From NCBI GenBank assembly GCA_910586835.1, contig CAJUJU010000004.1, positions 1-64,000 on the forward strand: a stretch of DNA of 64,000 nt, written 5' to 3'. The position numbers and the translations under genes are program-made. The notes under the pieces were generated by a model, which worked only from the letters and a program-made list of their open reading frames with translations, was not told where the DNA came from and did not search any database. This stretch comes from an uncultured Acetatifactor sp. GTDB taxonomy: Bacteria > Bacillota > Clostridia > Lachnospirales > Lachnospiraceae. Shown here piece after piece: positions 16,329 to 26,109 of this stretch. Within the stretch, counting starts at the first letter, position 1. Each line of letters begins with the position of its first letter.

Positions 16329-18251
16329 ATGGCAAAAGCAAGCAATTACGGGGCGGAGAGCATCACAGTGCTGGAGGGCCTGGAGGCGGTTCGGAAGCGT
16401 CCGGGCATGTATATCGGCAGTGTTTCCACCAGAGGACTGAACCATCTGATCTATGAGATCGTGGATAACGCGGTGGACGAGCACCTGGCCGGATACTGCG
16501 ATACCATCACCGTAACACTGGAGGCGGACGGCTCCGCAACCGTCACGGACAACGGGCGGGGAATTCCGGTGGGAATGCACGAAAAGGGCATCAGCGCAGA
16601 ACGCCTTGTATTTACCACTTTGCATGCCGGCGGAAAATTTGACAACTCCGCCTATAAGACCAGCGGCGGCCTGCATGGCGTGGGCTCCTCCGTGGTGAAC
16701 GCTCTTTCCGCCAGAATGACCGTGACGGTCAAGGTTGACGGCTTTATCTATGAAGACAAATACGAGCGGGGAATCCCGGTGATAGAGCTGGAGAACGGTC
16801 TGCTCCCGGTAAAGGGAAAAACCAGGGAGACGGGAACTGCCATCAATTTTCTTCCCGACGACACCATATTCGACAAAACCCGGTTCAAAGAAGATGAGGT
16901 AAAGAGCAGGCTCCACGAGACGGCTTACCTGAATCCGAACCTCACCATTGTTTTCCGGGATTTGCGCAGGGAGACTCCGGAAGACGTCACCTATCATGAG
17001 CCGGAGGGAATCACCGGCTTTATCAAGGACATGAACAGAAACCAGGAGGCGGTGCACGAGGTCATTTATTTTTCCGGGGAGAGCGAAGGGATTGCCGTGG
17101 AGGCGGCGTTCCAGTACATCAACGAATTCCACGAGAACGTGCTGGGCTTCTGCAACAATATCTACAATTCCGAGGGCGGCACCCACCTCACCGGCTTTAA
17201 GTCGCAGTTTACCAATGTAATCAACAGTTACGCCAGAGAGCTTGGCATCCTGAAGGAAAAGGATGTGAACTTCACCGGTGCGGACGTGAGAAACGGCATG
17301 ACGGCGGTGATCTCCATCAAGCACCCGGACCCCAGATTTGAGGGACAGACCAAGACAAAACTGGACAATCAGGATGCCTCCAAGGTGGTCAGCAAGATCA
17401 CGGGAGAGGAGATCACCCGCTTCTTTGACAGAAACGTGGAAACCCTGAAAAGTATCATTTCCTGTGCGGAAAAGGCGGCAAAGATCCGAAAGAGCGAGGA
17501 GCGGGCACGGACAAACATGCTGACAAAGCAGAAATTTTCCTTCGACTCCAACGGAAAGCTGGCAAACTGCGAATCAAAGGATCCCTCCAAATGTGAGATT
17601 TTCATTGTGGAGGGCGATTCCGCGGGAGGCAGCGCCAAGACGGCCAGGAACAGAATGTTCCAGGCCATCCTTCCCATCCGCGGCAAGATCCTGAACGTAG
17701 AGAAGGCCAGCATTGACAAGGTGCTGGCAAACGCGGAGATCAAGACCATGATCAACGCTTTCGGCTGCGGTTTTTCCGAGGGCTACGGAAATGACTTTGA
17801 CATCTCAAAGCTGCGGTACGACAAGATCATCATCATGGCGGATGCGGACGTGGACGGCGCGCATATTTCCACCCTTCTGCTCACCCTGTTCTACCGTTTC
17901 ATGCCGGAGCTGATTTTTGAGGGACATGTCTACATCGCCATGCCCCCTCTCTACAAGGCCATGCCCTCCAAGGGTGCGGAGGAATATCTCTACGACGACA
18001 AGGCACTGGAAAAATACAGGAAACGCCACAAGGGAGCCTTCACCCTGCAGCGGTACAAGGGTCTGGGGGAGATGGATGCGGAGCAGCTCTGGGAGACCAC
18101 GCTGAATCCGGAGACCAGGCGGATGAAGCAGGTAGAGATCGAGGACGCCAGAATGGCCTCGGACATGACGGAGCTCCTCATGGGGACAGAGGTTCCGCCC
18201 AGAAAGGCGTTTATCTACAGCCATGCCACGGACGCGGAGCTGGATATCTAG
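16329..18251 (+). CDS. parE: type IIA DNA topoisomerase subunit B (ParE-like)
   Basis: 640 residues. GHKL ATPase domain at the N terminus (EIVDNAVDEHLAGY, DNGRGIPV, LHAGGKFDNSAYKTSGGLHGVG), transducer domain, then the TOPRIM domain with EGDSAGGSAK and the DADVDGAHI metal site, ending IYSHATDAELDI. It lies 64 bases before a subunit A gene that lacks a GyrA box, so the pair is more likely topoisomerase IV than gyrase; gyrB/gyrA would be expected near the origin in this family. The ATG at 16329 (MAKASNYGAES) has AAGGAG about 10 bases upstream. Distinction from a second gyrase would need a tree. Confidence 0.85.
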   Translation: MAKASNYGAESITVLEGLEAVRKRPGMYIGSVSTRGLNHLIYEIVDNAVDEHLAGYCDTITVTLEADGSATVTDNGRGIPVGMHEKGISAERLVFTTLHAGGKFDNSAYKTSGGLHGVGSSVVNALSARMTVTVKVDGFIYEDKYERGIPVIELENGLLPVKGKTRETGTAINFLPDDTIFDKTRFKEDEVKSRLHETAYLNPNLTIVFRDLRRETPEDVTYHEPEGITGFIKDMNRNQEAVHEVIYFSGESEGIAVEAAFQYINEFHENVLGFCNNIYNSEGGTHLTGFKSQFTNVINSYARELGILKEKDVNFTGADVRNGMTAVISIKHPDPRFEGQTKTKLDNQDASKVVSKITGEEITRFFDRNVETLKSIISCAEKAAKIRKSEERARTNMLTKQKFSFDSNGKLANCESKDPSKCEIFIVEGDSAGGSAKTARNRMFQAILPIRGKILNVEKASIDKVLANAEIKTMINAFGCGFSEGYGNDFDISKLRYDKIIIMADADVDGAHISTLLLTLFYRFMPELIFEGHVYIAMPPLYKAMPSKGAEEYLYDDKALEKYRKRHKGAFTLQRYKGLGEMDAEQLWETTLNPETRRMKQVEIEDARMASDMTELLMGTEVPPRKAFIYSHATDAELDI

Positions 18252-18315
18252 GAAACGCTGTCAAATCAGCGTTCTCCCTGAAAATCCGGAATAATCAGAG
18301 AAAAGGTATGAAGCA

Positions 18316-20556
18316 ATGGATGACAACAGAATCATAAAAACAGAATACTCCGATGAGATGCAGAAATCCTTCATCGACTACGCCATGAGCGTCATCATCG
18401 CAAGAGCGCTGCCGGATGTGCGGGACGGCTTAAAGCCCGTGCAGCGCAGAACCCTCTACGATATGTACGAGCTGGGCATCCGCTATGACAGGCCCTACCG
18501 AAAGAGCGCCCGCATCGTGGGAGATACCATGGGTAAATACCACCCTCACGGAGACAGTTCCATCTACGAATCCCTGGTGGTAATGACCCAGGACTTTAAG
18601 AAGGGAATGCCTCTCATCGACGGCCACGGAAACTTCGGGAATATTGAGGGAGACGGTGCCGCTGCCATGCGATATACGGAGGCAAGGCTGCAGAAGGTTA
18701 CTCAGGAAGCCTTTCTGGCAGACCTGGATAAGGATGTGGTGGATTTCGTTCCGAACTTTGACGAGACGGAGAAGGAGCCTTCCGTCCTGCCGGTAAAAAT
18801 CCCGAATTTTCTGGTCAACGGATCCGAGGGTATTGCCGTCGGCATGACCACCAGCACGCCGCCCCACAATTTGAGTGAGGTCATCGACGCTGTAAAGGCC
18901 TTTATGTCAAACGAAGAGCTCACCACCAGGGAGCTGATGCGCTACATAAAGGGCCCGGATTTTCCCACCGGAGGCATCGTCACAAACAAGGATGAGCTTC
19001 TGAAAATCTATGAGACCGGAACGGGAAAAATCAAGGTGCGGGGCAAGGTGGAATTTGAGAAGCTGAAAAACGGCAGAACCAACGTGGTGATCACGGAGAT
19101 CCCTTATCCTATGATCGGCATGAACATCGCCAAATTTCTTCAGGATGTGGCGGCTCTGTCCGAGACGAAAAAGACCCAGGATATTGTGGATATATCCAAT
19201 CAGTCCTCCAAGGAGGGAATCCGCATTGTCATCGAGCTGCGAAAAGATGCGGATCCGGAAAATTTCGTAAACCTGCTTTACAAGAAGACCCGACTGGAAG
19301 ACACCTTCGGCGTGAATATGCTGGCCATCTGCAACGGAAGGCCGGAGACCATGGGGTTAAGAGAAATCCTGAGGGCAAACGTGGAATTCCAGTTCCAGGT
19401 AGCCACCCGGAAATATACAAATCTGCTGGCTAAGGAGACGGAAAAACGGGAGGTGCAGGAGGGGCTGATCAAGGCCTGCAACGTCATCGACCTGATTATC
19501 GAAATCCTGCGGGGCTCCAAAGACAGAACCATGGCCAAGACCTGCCTGACGGAGGGAAAGACCGATGGCATCAAATTCAAGTCAAAGGAATCCAGGATTA
19601 TGGCCGCCCAGCTGATGTTCACGGAAAGACAGGCAAACGCCATTCTGGATATGCGTCTGTACAAGCTGATCGGACTGGAGATCGAGGCACTGATCAACGA
19701 GCACGAGGAGACACTGGCCAATATCTACCGCTATGAGGATATTCTGGAGCGCAGGGATTCCATGGCCCAGGTTATCATCAATGAGCTGGATCAGTTCAAA
19801 AAGGAATACGGGAGAAAACGCAGAACTGCCATTGAAAACGCCGAGGAAGCCGTCTATAAGGAGAAGGAAATCGAAGAGACCCAGGTGGTCTTTCTCATGG
19901 ATCGCTTCGGCTACGCAAAGACCGTGGATCTGTCCGTCTACGAGAGGAACCGGGAGGCTGCGGACACCGAGAACCGGTTTGTGTTCCCCTGCAAAAATAC
20001 CGGACGGATCTGTCTTTTCACGGATACGGGACAGCTTCACACCATAAAAGTGATGGATCTTCCCTACGGAAAGTTCCGGGACAAGGGCGTACCCATCGAC
20101 AATGTCAGCAACTTCAACTCCGAGAAGGAATCCATCATATACATCACCAGCCAGACGGAGCTGAACTTAAGACAGGTGGTGTTCGTCACAGCCCAGTCCA
20201 TGATGAAGCTGGTAGACGGTGGGGAATTTGACGTCTCCAAGCGGACAGTGGCCGCCACAAAGCTGTCGGAAGAGGACAGGGTAGTGAGCGTCATGTCTGT
20301 CCTGGAGCAGCGAAACATTGTGCTTCAGACCAGGGAAGGCTTCTTTTTGCGGTTCTCCCTGGAGGAAATCCCCGAGAAGAAAAAAGGCGCGGTGGGCGTA
20401 CGCGGCATGAAGCTGGGCCAGAAGGATGCGGTGGAGCATGTCTACTACACGTTAAACGGCGTGGAGACTTCCATTGAATACAAGGGCAAAAAAGTGCTTC
20501 TGAATAATCTGAAGGCTGCAAAGCGAGATACCAGAGGCACAAAAATCAGAGTTTAG
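18316..20556 (+). CDS. parC: type IIA DNA topoisomerase subunit A (ParC-like)
   Basis: 746 residues. The breakage-reunion domain begins FIDYAMSVIIARALPDVRDG and carries the catalytic Tyr in AAMRYTEARL. The quinolone-determining segment reads HPHGDSSIYES, with the usual Ser and an acidic residue retained. The C-terminal beta-propeller is degenerate and no QRRGGKG-type GyrA box is visible, and the length is about 80-100 residues below typical GyrA; this supports topoisomerase IV, which separates linked daughter chromosomes. It is transcribed with the parE-like gene and is followed 13 bases later by rsmD. Confidence 0.85.
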   Translation: MDDNRIIKTEYSDEMQKSFIDYAMSVIIARALPDVRDGLKPVQRRTLYDMYELGIRYDRPYRKSARIVGDTMGKYHPHGDSSIYESLVVMTQDFKKGMPLIDGHGNFGNIEGDGAAAMRYTEARLQKVTQEAFLADLDKDVVDFVPNFDETEKEPSVLPVKIPNFLVNGSEGIAVGMTTSTPPHNLSEVIDAVKAFMSNEELTTRELMRYIKGPDFPTGGIVTNKDELLKIYETGTGKIKVRGKVEFEKLKNGRTNVVITEIPYPMIGMNIAKFLQDVAALSETKKTQDIVDISNQSSKEGIRIVIELRKDADPENFVNLLYKKTRLEDTFGVNMLAICNGRPETMGLREILRANVEFQFQVATRKYTNLLAKETEKREVQEGLIKACNVIDLIIEILRGSKDRTMAKTCLTEGKTDGIKFKSKESRIMAAQLMFTERQANAILDMRLYKLIGLEIEALINEHEETLANIYRYEDILERRDSMAQVIINELDQFKKEYGRKRRTAIENAEEAVYKEKEIEETQVVFLMDRFGYAKTVDLSVYERNREAADTENRFVFPCKNTGRICLFTDTGQLHTIKVMDLPYGKFRDKGVPIDNVSNFNSEKESIIYITSQTELNLRQVVFVTAQSMMKLVDGGEFDVSKRTVAATKLSEEDRVVSVMSVLEQRNIVLQTREGFFLRFSLEEIPEKKKGAVGVRGMKLGQKDAVEHVYYTLNGVETSIEYKGKKVLLNNLKAAKRDTRGTKIRV

Positions 20557-20569
20557 GCGGGGCATAAGG

Positions 20570-21118
20570 ATGAGAGTGATCGCAGGAACGGCCAGGAGTC
20601 TGCCGTTAAAGACTCCGCCCGGATCAGAGACAAGACCGACCACAGACAGGATCAAGGAAACACTGTTCAATATCCTGCAGGCCGACATACCCGGCTGTGT
20701 CTTTGCGGATCTGTTCAGCGGCAGCGGAGGCATCGGCATAGAAGCGCTGAGCAGAGGGGCGGCAAAAGCATATTTTGTGGATTATTCCCCGGCAGCCATC
20801 TCCTGTATCCAGCAAAATCTGGCATTTACGAAAACGGCCGACCGTGCTATAGTATTAAGACAGGATGTCTGCAGTTCCCTGGGCAGTATCAGTGAGAAAG
20901 AGGTTGATATCATTTTCATGGATCCGCCTTACGGACAGGAGTACGAAAAAAGCGTGCTGACCATGCTCGGCGGAATGCGGTATGTCACCGAAAATACGCT
21001 GATCATCATAGAAGCCTCTCTGAAAACGGATTTCTCCGGTCTGGAGGAAACAGGCTTTTGCATGGTAAGGGACAAACAATATAAGACCAACAGACATGTG
21101 TTCATCAGAAAAATATGA
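20570..21118 (+). CDS. rsmD: 16S rRNA (guanine(966)-N(2))-methyltransferase RsmD
   Basis: 182 residues. [51 protein letters not shown] (S-adenosylmethionine binding) and the catalytic DPPYG are all as in RsmD, which methylates G966 of 16S rRNA in the assembled small subunit. The gene is closely followed by coaD, the standard rsmD-coaD order of Firmicutes. Confidence 0.94.
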   Translation: MRVIAGTARSLPLKTPPGSETRPTTDRIKETLFNILQADIPGCVFADLFSGSGGIGIEALSRGAAKAYFVDYSPAAISCIQQNLAFTKTADRAIVLRQDVCSSLGSISEKEVDIIFMDPPYGQEYEKSVLTMLGGMRYVTENTLIIIEASLKTDFSGLEETGFCMVRDKQYKTNRHVFIRKI

Positions 21119-21137
21119 TCTGCAGGGGGATAGATCT

Positions 21138-21629
21138 ATGAAGAGAGCAGTTTATCCCGGGAGCTTTGACCCGGTAACCTACGGACATCTGGATGTAATC
21201 AGGCGGGCGGCGGAAGTTTTCGACGTCCTGATTGTCAGTGTTTTGAACAATAAAGAGAAGACCCCGTTGTTTTCTGTGGAGGAACGTGTTAAGATATTAG
21301 AGAAGGCGACCAGCGATCTGCCCAATGTAAGTGTGGACAGCTTCAGCGGTCTGTTGATCAATTACGCCGCGGAGAACAATCTGCATGTGGCTGTCCGCGG
21401 CCTGCGCGCCATCACCGACTTCGAGTATGAGCTGCAGATCGCACAGACAAACCGTAAGCTTTCCGGCGGAAAACTGGATACCATGTTTCTGACCACCAGT
21501 CTGGAATACGCGTACCTGAGTTCCTCCAGCGTAAAGGAGATCGCCAGCTTCGGAGGGGATATCAGCCAGTGCGTTCCCGACTTTGTGGCAGATTTGATCT
21601 ATGAGAAGTATCAGACGAAAGGCAGGTAA
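21138..21629 (+). CDS. coaD: phosphopantetheine adenylyltransferase
   Basis: 163 residues, normal length. The nucleotidyltransferase signature [16 protein letters not shown], the [14 protein letters not shown] segment and the [14 protein letters not shown] motif are diagnostic. The enzyme joins 4'-phosphopantetheine and ATP into dephospho-CoA, the fourth step of coenzyme A synthesis. The ATG at 21138 is 7 bases behind a GGGGG-containing ribosome site and 19 bases after rsmD. Confidence 0.96.
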   Translation: MKRAVYPGSFDPVTYGHLDVIRRAAEVFDVLIVSVLNNKEKTPLFSVEERVKILEKATSDLPNVSVDSFSGLLINYAAENNLHVAVRGLRAITDFEYELQIAQTNRKLSGGKLDTMFLTTSLEYAYLSSSSVKEIASFGGDISQCVPDFVADLIYEKYQTKGR

Positions 21630-21631
21630 AA

Positions 21632-22237
21632 ATGCCCATGAGCAGCAGAATAGAGCAGATAATAGATGAGCTGGAAGAGTATATCGAGAGCTGTAAGCCA
21701 AAGTTCATGTCAAATTCCGAGATCATTGTGAATAAAGATGAAATAGATGAACTGATCCGTGAGCTTCGCATGAAGACCCCGGATGAGATCAAGCGCTACC
21801 AGAAGATTATCAGCAACAAGGAAGCGATCTTAAACGACGCCCGGGAAAAGGCAGAGAAGCTCATCAACGAGGCTACCATCCACACCAACGAGCTGATCAG
21901 CGAGCATGAGATCATGCAGCAGGCCTACACCCAGGCCAACGAGGTGGTGACAATGGCCTCCCAGCAGGCCCAGGATATTCTGGATAAGGCCACCATCGAG
22001 GCCAATGAAATGCGGACGCAGGCCACCCGGTATACCGACGACAGACTGGCTGAGCTGGAAAACATTGTTCTCTCCGCCATCCAGAACTCCAGCGGGCACT
22101 ATCAGCATCTGATCGGTTCGCTGAATCAGTACAGAGAAATCATAGAGTCAAACCGCCGCGCCCTTCAGCCGGCGGAGGAATTTGAAGAGCTTGCCCTGGA
22201 GGGAACTTCCGGGGACGGCCTGGATATCATTCAATAA
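21632..22237 (+). CDS. coiled-coil protein, ATP synthase subunit B/DivIVA-like
   Basis: 201 residues, almost entirely helical. Residues about 1-50 are acidic and include IDELEEYIESCKPKF and EIDELIRELRMKTPDEIKRY, a conserved segment in clostridial proteins behind coaD. Residues about 60-150 form a long Ala/Gln/Glu coiled coil reminiscent of the b subunit of ATP synthase or of DivIVA-type proteins, but there is no membrane segment. It starts two bases after the coaD stop. Function unknown; a polar or cytoskeletal role is only a possibility. Confidence 0.7.
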   Translation: MPMSSRIEQIIDELEEYIESCKPKFMSNSEIIVNKDEIDELIRELRMKTPDEIKRYQKIISNKEAILNDAREKAEKLINEATIHTNELISEHEIMQQAYTQANEVVTMASQQAQDILDKATIEANEMRTQATRYTDDRLAELENIVLSAIQNSSGHYQHLIGSLNQYREIIESNRRALQPAEEFEELALEGTSGDGLDIIQ

Positions 22238-22313
22238 GAGCATGGAAAGGAAAACAAGTAACCGGTTTTCGCAAGGGAGCCGGTTATTGCTGTATATTCA
22301 GAAAGGAATCCGT

Positions 22314-23684
22314 ATGACAAAACCGTTCCGCAGGGCAGCGCTTATTTTGCTGTCTGTTTTATTTGGTTTTTCTCTTTTTCCGCCGCTTTCTGCGGCTGCG
22401 GCAGATCGGCTGCAGGAGGTCTCCGGCAGGCCGGTGATCGTCATCGACCCGGGACACGGCGGCAAAAATCAGGGCACCATCGAGGGCAGCCAGGAAGAAA
22501 AGTATATGACGATGACCACGGCCCTGGCTATGTATGAGGAGCTCTGTAAATATGACGATGTGGATGTTTATCTGACCAGAACCGGTGATATGGATCTGAC
22601 GCTGAAGGAACGGGCTCAGTTCGCGGAAAGCGTGGGCGCCGATTTCCTGTTCAGCATCCATTATAACGCCTCGGAAGAGCACACGCTTTTCGGGGCGGAG
22701 ATCTGGATTCCCTCCACTGCGCCCTTCAACGGCTATGGCTATCAGTTCGGCCATGAATTTCTGCGGCCCCTGCAGGAGCGCGGCATCTTCCTGAGAGGTA
22801 TCAAGACCCGCCTGAACGACAGGGGAGAGGACTATTATGGCATCATCCGGGAATCCGCGGCGCTGGAAATTCCCGCAGTGATTCTGGAACACTGCCATGT
22901 GGACGAAAGCCGGGATATCCCGTTCTGTGACAGCGAGGAAGATCTGGTGCAGTTCGGCCGGGAGGACGCCACGGCGGTGGCAAAGTATTTCGGCTTAAAA
23001 AGCAGTATTCTGAATGTGGACTATTCCGGCTTTCAGCTGGCGGAGGCCAGGGAAAACGCCCCCATGCAGGGGACGCTGCAGGATACCACGCCGCCGGATG
23101 TATGTATGCTGGAGTTTGTGTCCGCCGACTATGAACAGGGCACCATGAGCCTCACCGTCTCCGCCGCGGATTACGACACCCCGCTTCTGTATTATGATTA
23201 CAGCATCGACGGCGGAGTCACCTACAGCCCCAGAAACATCTGGCCGGGAAGCAATGCACTGGACGGCTCTTACGAGGATACCTTCACCTTAAGCCTGCTG
23301 ATTCCGGACAGAGAAAAGCCAACCGTGATCCTGCGGGCCTACAACCTGTTCGGACTTTATACCCTGAGCAATTCCTATGAGAGCATCGGGACTTTCAGTT
23401 ACCCGAAACCCGCCGAATCTCCGGAACCCAAGGAAAGCCTTTCCGAATCCCGGGAGGAACCCCGGGAGACTGAGGAATCCGAAGATCTCCTGCCCGCCGC
23501 TTCCGGCACGGTAAAGGCAGAGAGTCAGCCCAGCTTCCTCACCTTTCTGGAGATCTGTCTCGTAGTGGTAGTGATTCTGTTTGTTCTTCTGCTGGTCTCT
23601 CAGATCATTGCCCGCAGAAACAGAAAACGAAGGAGATGTCAGCAGAGAAAGGTTGCCGGCGACAGCAGAAGCCAGCACAGATAA
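22314..23684 (+). CDS. membrane-anchored N-acetylmuramoyl-L-alanine amidase (Amidase_3)
   Basis: 456 residues. A signal peptide (about 1-30, ending LSAAAA) is followed by an Amidase_3 domain with the zinc ligands in DPGHGG, the Glu in EEKYM, SIHYN and the catalytic VILEHCH. These enzymes cut the bond between muramic acid and the stem peptide. A beta-rich region follows (about 255-360), then a Pro/Glu/Ser-rich spacer and a C-terminal membrane helix (EICLVVVVILFVLLLVSQII) with a basic tail, so the enzyme stays on the membrane with its catalytic domain outside. The ATG at 22314 is preferred to earlier starts within the previous gene. The last 46 bases overlap the convergent ylbJ gene. Confidence 0.88.
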   Translation: MTKPFRRAALILLSVLFGFSLFPPLSAAAADRLQEVSGRPVIVIDPGHGGKNQGTIEGSQEEKYMTMTTALAMYEELCKYDDVDVYLTRTGDMDLTLKERAQFAESVGADFLFSIHYNASEEHTLFGAEIWIPSTAPFNGYGYQFGHEFLRPLQERGIFLRGIKTRLNDRGEDYYGIIRESAALEIPAVILEHCHVDESRDIPFCDSEEDLVQFGREDATAVAKYFGLKSSILNVDYSGFQLAEARENAPMQGTLQDTTPPDVCMLEFVSADYEQGTMSLTVSAADYDTPLLYYDYSIDGGVTYSPRNIWPGSNALDGSYEDTFTLSLLIPDREKPTVILRAYNLFGLYTLSNSYESIGTFSYPKPAESPEPKESLSESREEPRETEESEDLLPAASGTVKAESQPSFLTFLEICLVVVVILFVLLLVSQIIARRNRKRRRCQQRKVAGDSRSQHR

Positions 23685-24604
23685 AAGCATCCGTTCAGCA
23701 GCGTGAGAATGACCTTGTGCCGCACATAGCTTCCCATGGAAAGCCCCGTACCTTTGATACAGCTGTAGGTCTGGGCCATGCAGGAAAGTCCGCCGAAGGA
23801 CAGCGCCAGCAGACTGTAGAGAGGCAGGCCGCCCCCCAGCAGGGAAAGCCCGCCGGTGATTTCCAGAAGAGGCGCGGCAAGAAAAGGACTTCGGCCGGAC
23901 AGAAGGTGGGGCAGAAGGTTCATCAAATCAAACAGAACCATATATCCGCCCAGGGTCAGAATGCTCTGCAGGGAGGAGACGATGGAGTCGTCCAGGGCTT
24001 CCAGCAGCTTCAGTCCAAAGGGCAAAGCGCCGTTTTCCGAAGAGCAGGCGTGCAGCTCCGACAAATGGATCTGTTGCTTCCTCCCACGGGAAGCGTTTTC
24101 CGCCTGTAAACTGTCCCGAAACACCGTGTGACGCAGCAAAAGCCCGTAGAGCAGAGGAATACCGTACATGCCGAAGAGATAGGGAAGGGTCAGCCGCCTG
24201 CCCAGAAGAGGCAGAACAAAGCTGCAAAAATAAACGGGGCCGATATTATTGCAGAAGGCCAGCAGATACGACGCTTCCTTTTCGGTCAGCATCCCCCGTT
24301 CCAGCAGCTCCGAAGTGACCTTTGCCCCCATGGGAAACCCGCACAGAAAGCCAAGCATCATGCAGTATACCACGTTTTTTCGCACACGATAGACCGGCCC
24401 CAGCAGCGGAAAGAGTGCCATGGACATTTTTTCCGTCAGCTTCAGCCGCACCATGACCCCCGAAAGGATCATAAAGGGCAGAAGCGCCGGAATCATTTTT
24501 TTGAACCATAGCTCCAGTCCCAGCGTGGCGTATGCCAGGCTCAGGGAGGAGTTGGTCAGGATACAGACAGTCAGGACAAGGAAGAGCAGGAGCGTCAGCT
24601 TCAT
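23639..24604 (-). CDS. ylbJ: YlbJ-like sporulation membrane protein (nucleoside recognition/Gate domain)
   Basis: 321 residues with about eight membrane segments. The block LGLELWFKKMIPALLPFMILSG and GFLCGFPMGAKVTSELLERG with FCNNIGPVY is characteristic of YlbJ, a protein required for late sporulation stages in Bacillus and part of the nucleoside-recognition (Gate) family. The ATG at 24604 (MKLTLLLF) is chosen over 24628. It is monocistronic, divergent from the pseudouridine synthase gene and overlaps the amidase gene tail to tail by 46 bases. Confidence 0.83.
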   Translation of the reverse strand: MKLTLLLFLVLTVCILTNSSLSLAYATLGLELWFKKMIPALLPFMILSGVMVRLKLTEKMSMALFPLLGPVYRVRKNVVYCMMLGFLCGFPMGAKVTSELLERGMLTEKEASYLLAFCNNIGPVYFCSFVLPLLGRRLTLPYLFGMYGIPLLYGLLLRHTVFRDSLQAENASRGRKQQIHLSELHACSSENGALPFGLKLLEALDDSIVSSLQSILTLGGYMVLFDLMNLLPHLLSGRSPFLAAPLLEITGGLSLLGGGLPLYSLLALSFGGLSCMAQTYSCIKGTGLSMGSYVRHKVILTLLNGCFYLCWLLLSPATFLC

Positions 24605-24665
24605 AGGTAATTCCCTTTGCAGTGACAATCACTTTCTACAATATATGAGAGGAAATTTTTCGCAT

Positions 24666-25376
24666 ATGCGTCTCGATAAATTTTTGTGTGAAATGAAGGC
24701 CGGATCCCGCAGCCAGGTCAGAGTGCTGCTCAGACAGGGACTTGTCACGGTAAACGGCACGGTTGTCACACAGGCCGACCAAAAGATCGACGAAAACCAG
24801 GACAGAATCTGTCTGCAGGGCAGACTGCTGCAGTATCAGGAGTTTCTTTACTTTATGCTGCACAAACCCGGGGAAGTGGTCTCCGCCACCTGCGACAACA
24901 GGGATAAAACCGTATTGGAGCTTCTGCGCATGGAGGATCGGAGAGAAGACCTTTTTCCCGTGGGAAGGCTGGATAAGGATACGGAGGGGCTTCTTCTGCT
25001 GACCAACGACGGGGAGCTGGCCCACCGGCTGCTCTCTCCGAAAAGGCATGTGGATAAGACTTATCTGGTGACGCTGAAGCGGGAGCCCTCGGAGGAAGAA
25101 CTCCTGTGTCTGGAGCGTGGAGTTGACATCGGAGAAGAACGGCCTACAATGCCTGCAAGGGTGTGCAGGCAGGGAAAGCAGCAGATACTGCTCACCATTC
25201 ATGAAGGAAAATTCCATCAGGTAAAGAGAATGGCACAGGCGGTGGATAATCAGGTGACTGCCCTGAAGCGGGTCTCCTTCGGAGGACTGTCCCTGGACGA
25301 AAGCCTGCACCCGGGGGAATACCGGCCCCTGTCGGAGGAAGAGGTACGACAGCTGCAAAACGTATTTGAAAAGTGA
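24666..25376 (+). CDS. pseudouridine synthase, RsuA/RluB/RluE/RluF family
   Basis: 236 residues. An S4 RNA-binding domain (MRLDKFLCEMKAGSRSQVR, about 1-55) precedes the catalytic domain with the active Asp in VGRLDKDTEGLLLLTNDG and the late EGKFHQVKRM motif. Length and motif type fit the small-subunit RsuA branch (16S rRNA position 516) or a related rRNA enzyme. The ATG at 24666 follows GAGAGG by about 10 bases. A hairpin (GGGAC...GTCCC, 25378-25410) lies between it and the HAD gene but has no T tract. Confidence 0.88.
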   Translation: MRLDKFLCEMKAGSRSQVRVLLRQGLVTVNGTVVTQADQKIDENQDRICLQGRLLQYQEFLYFMLHKPGEVVSATCDNRDKTVLELLRMEDRREDLFPVGRLDKDTEGLLLLTNDGELAHRLLSPKRHVDKTYLVTLKREPSEEELLCLERGVDIGEERPTMPARVCRQGKQQILLTIHEGKFHQVKRMAQAVDNQVTALKRVSFGGLSLDESLHPGEYRPLSEEEVRQLQNVFEK

Positions 25377-25428
25377 CGGGACTTCTGCAATTTGCAGGAA
25401 AATGTCCCAAAGGAAAGGATTTTCGACT

Positions 25429-26109
25429 ATGAATCAAATGCTTTGCAATATAGATGCGGTCATCTTCGACCTGGACGGCTCTCTGGTGGATTCCATGTGG
25501 ATGTGGCGTGCCATAGATATAGAGTATCTGGGAAGATTCGGCATACCTCTGCCGGAGAATCTGCAGGCAAAGATCGAAGGCATGAGCTTTACCGAGACGG
25601 CAAATTATTTTAAGGAAACCTTCGGCATTCCGGATTCCACGGAAAAAATCAAGGACGATTGGAATCGGATGGCCTGGGACAAATACACCCATCAGGTTCC
25701 TTTGAAGCCCGGCATTCCGGAATTTCTGGAAGGCTGCAAGAGAAACGGTATCCTCCTTGGCATCGCCACCAGCAATTCCAGGCAGCTGGTGGAAAATATT
25801 GCAAGAGTACATAACCTGAAGGACTATTTTTCCTGTATTATGACCGGCTGTGATGTAGCCCGGGGCAAGCCCTTTCCGGATATCTATCTGGCGGTGGCAG
25901 AACGGCTTCGGGTATCCCCGGACAGGTGCCTGGTGTTCGAGGATATCCTTCCGGGAATACAGGCCGGGCTGAACGCAGGGATGAAGGTGTGCGCGGTGGA
26001 GGATGCGTATTCCACCTGCGACAGGGAGAAGAAGCAGGCTCTGGCGGACTACTATATTGAGGATTACCGCGGTTTATTTGCGCCGTGTCTGGAGAGAATG
26101 ACGGTATGA
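25429..26109 (+). CDS. HAD family phosphatase, beta-phosphoglucomutase-like
   Basis: 226 residues. HAD motif I is [10 protein letters not shown] with the nucleophilic Asp, motif II lies in [10 protein letters not shown], the Lys of motif III in [10 protein letters not shown], and motif IV in [12 protein letters not shown]. The helical cap inserted after motif I and the spacing are those of the beta-phosphoglucomutase/phosphatase group (subfamily I). Substrate is not predictable. GGAAAGGA lies 9 bases before the ATG at 25429. The stop overlaps the start of the YgiQ gene as ATGA. Confidence 0.85.
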   Translation: MNQMLCNIDAVIFDLDGSLVDSMWMWRAIDIEYLGRFGIPLPENLQAKIEGMSFTETANYFKETFGIPDSTEKIKDDWNRMAWDKYTHQVPLKPGIPEFLEGCKRNGILLGIATSNSRQLVENIARVHNLKDYFSCIMTGCDVARGKPFPDIYLAVAERLRVSPDRCLVFEDILPGIQAGLNAGMKVCAVEDAYSTCDREKKQALADYYIEDYRGLFAPCLERMTV

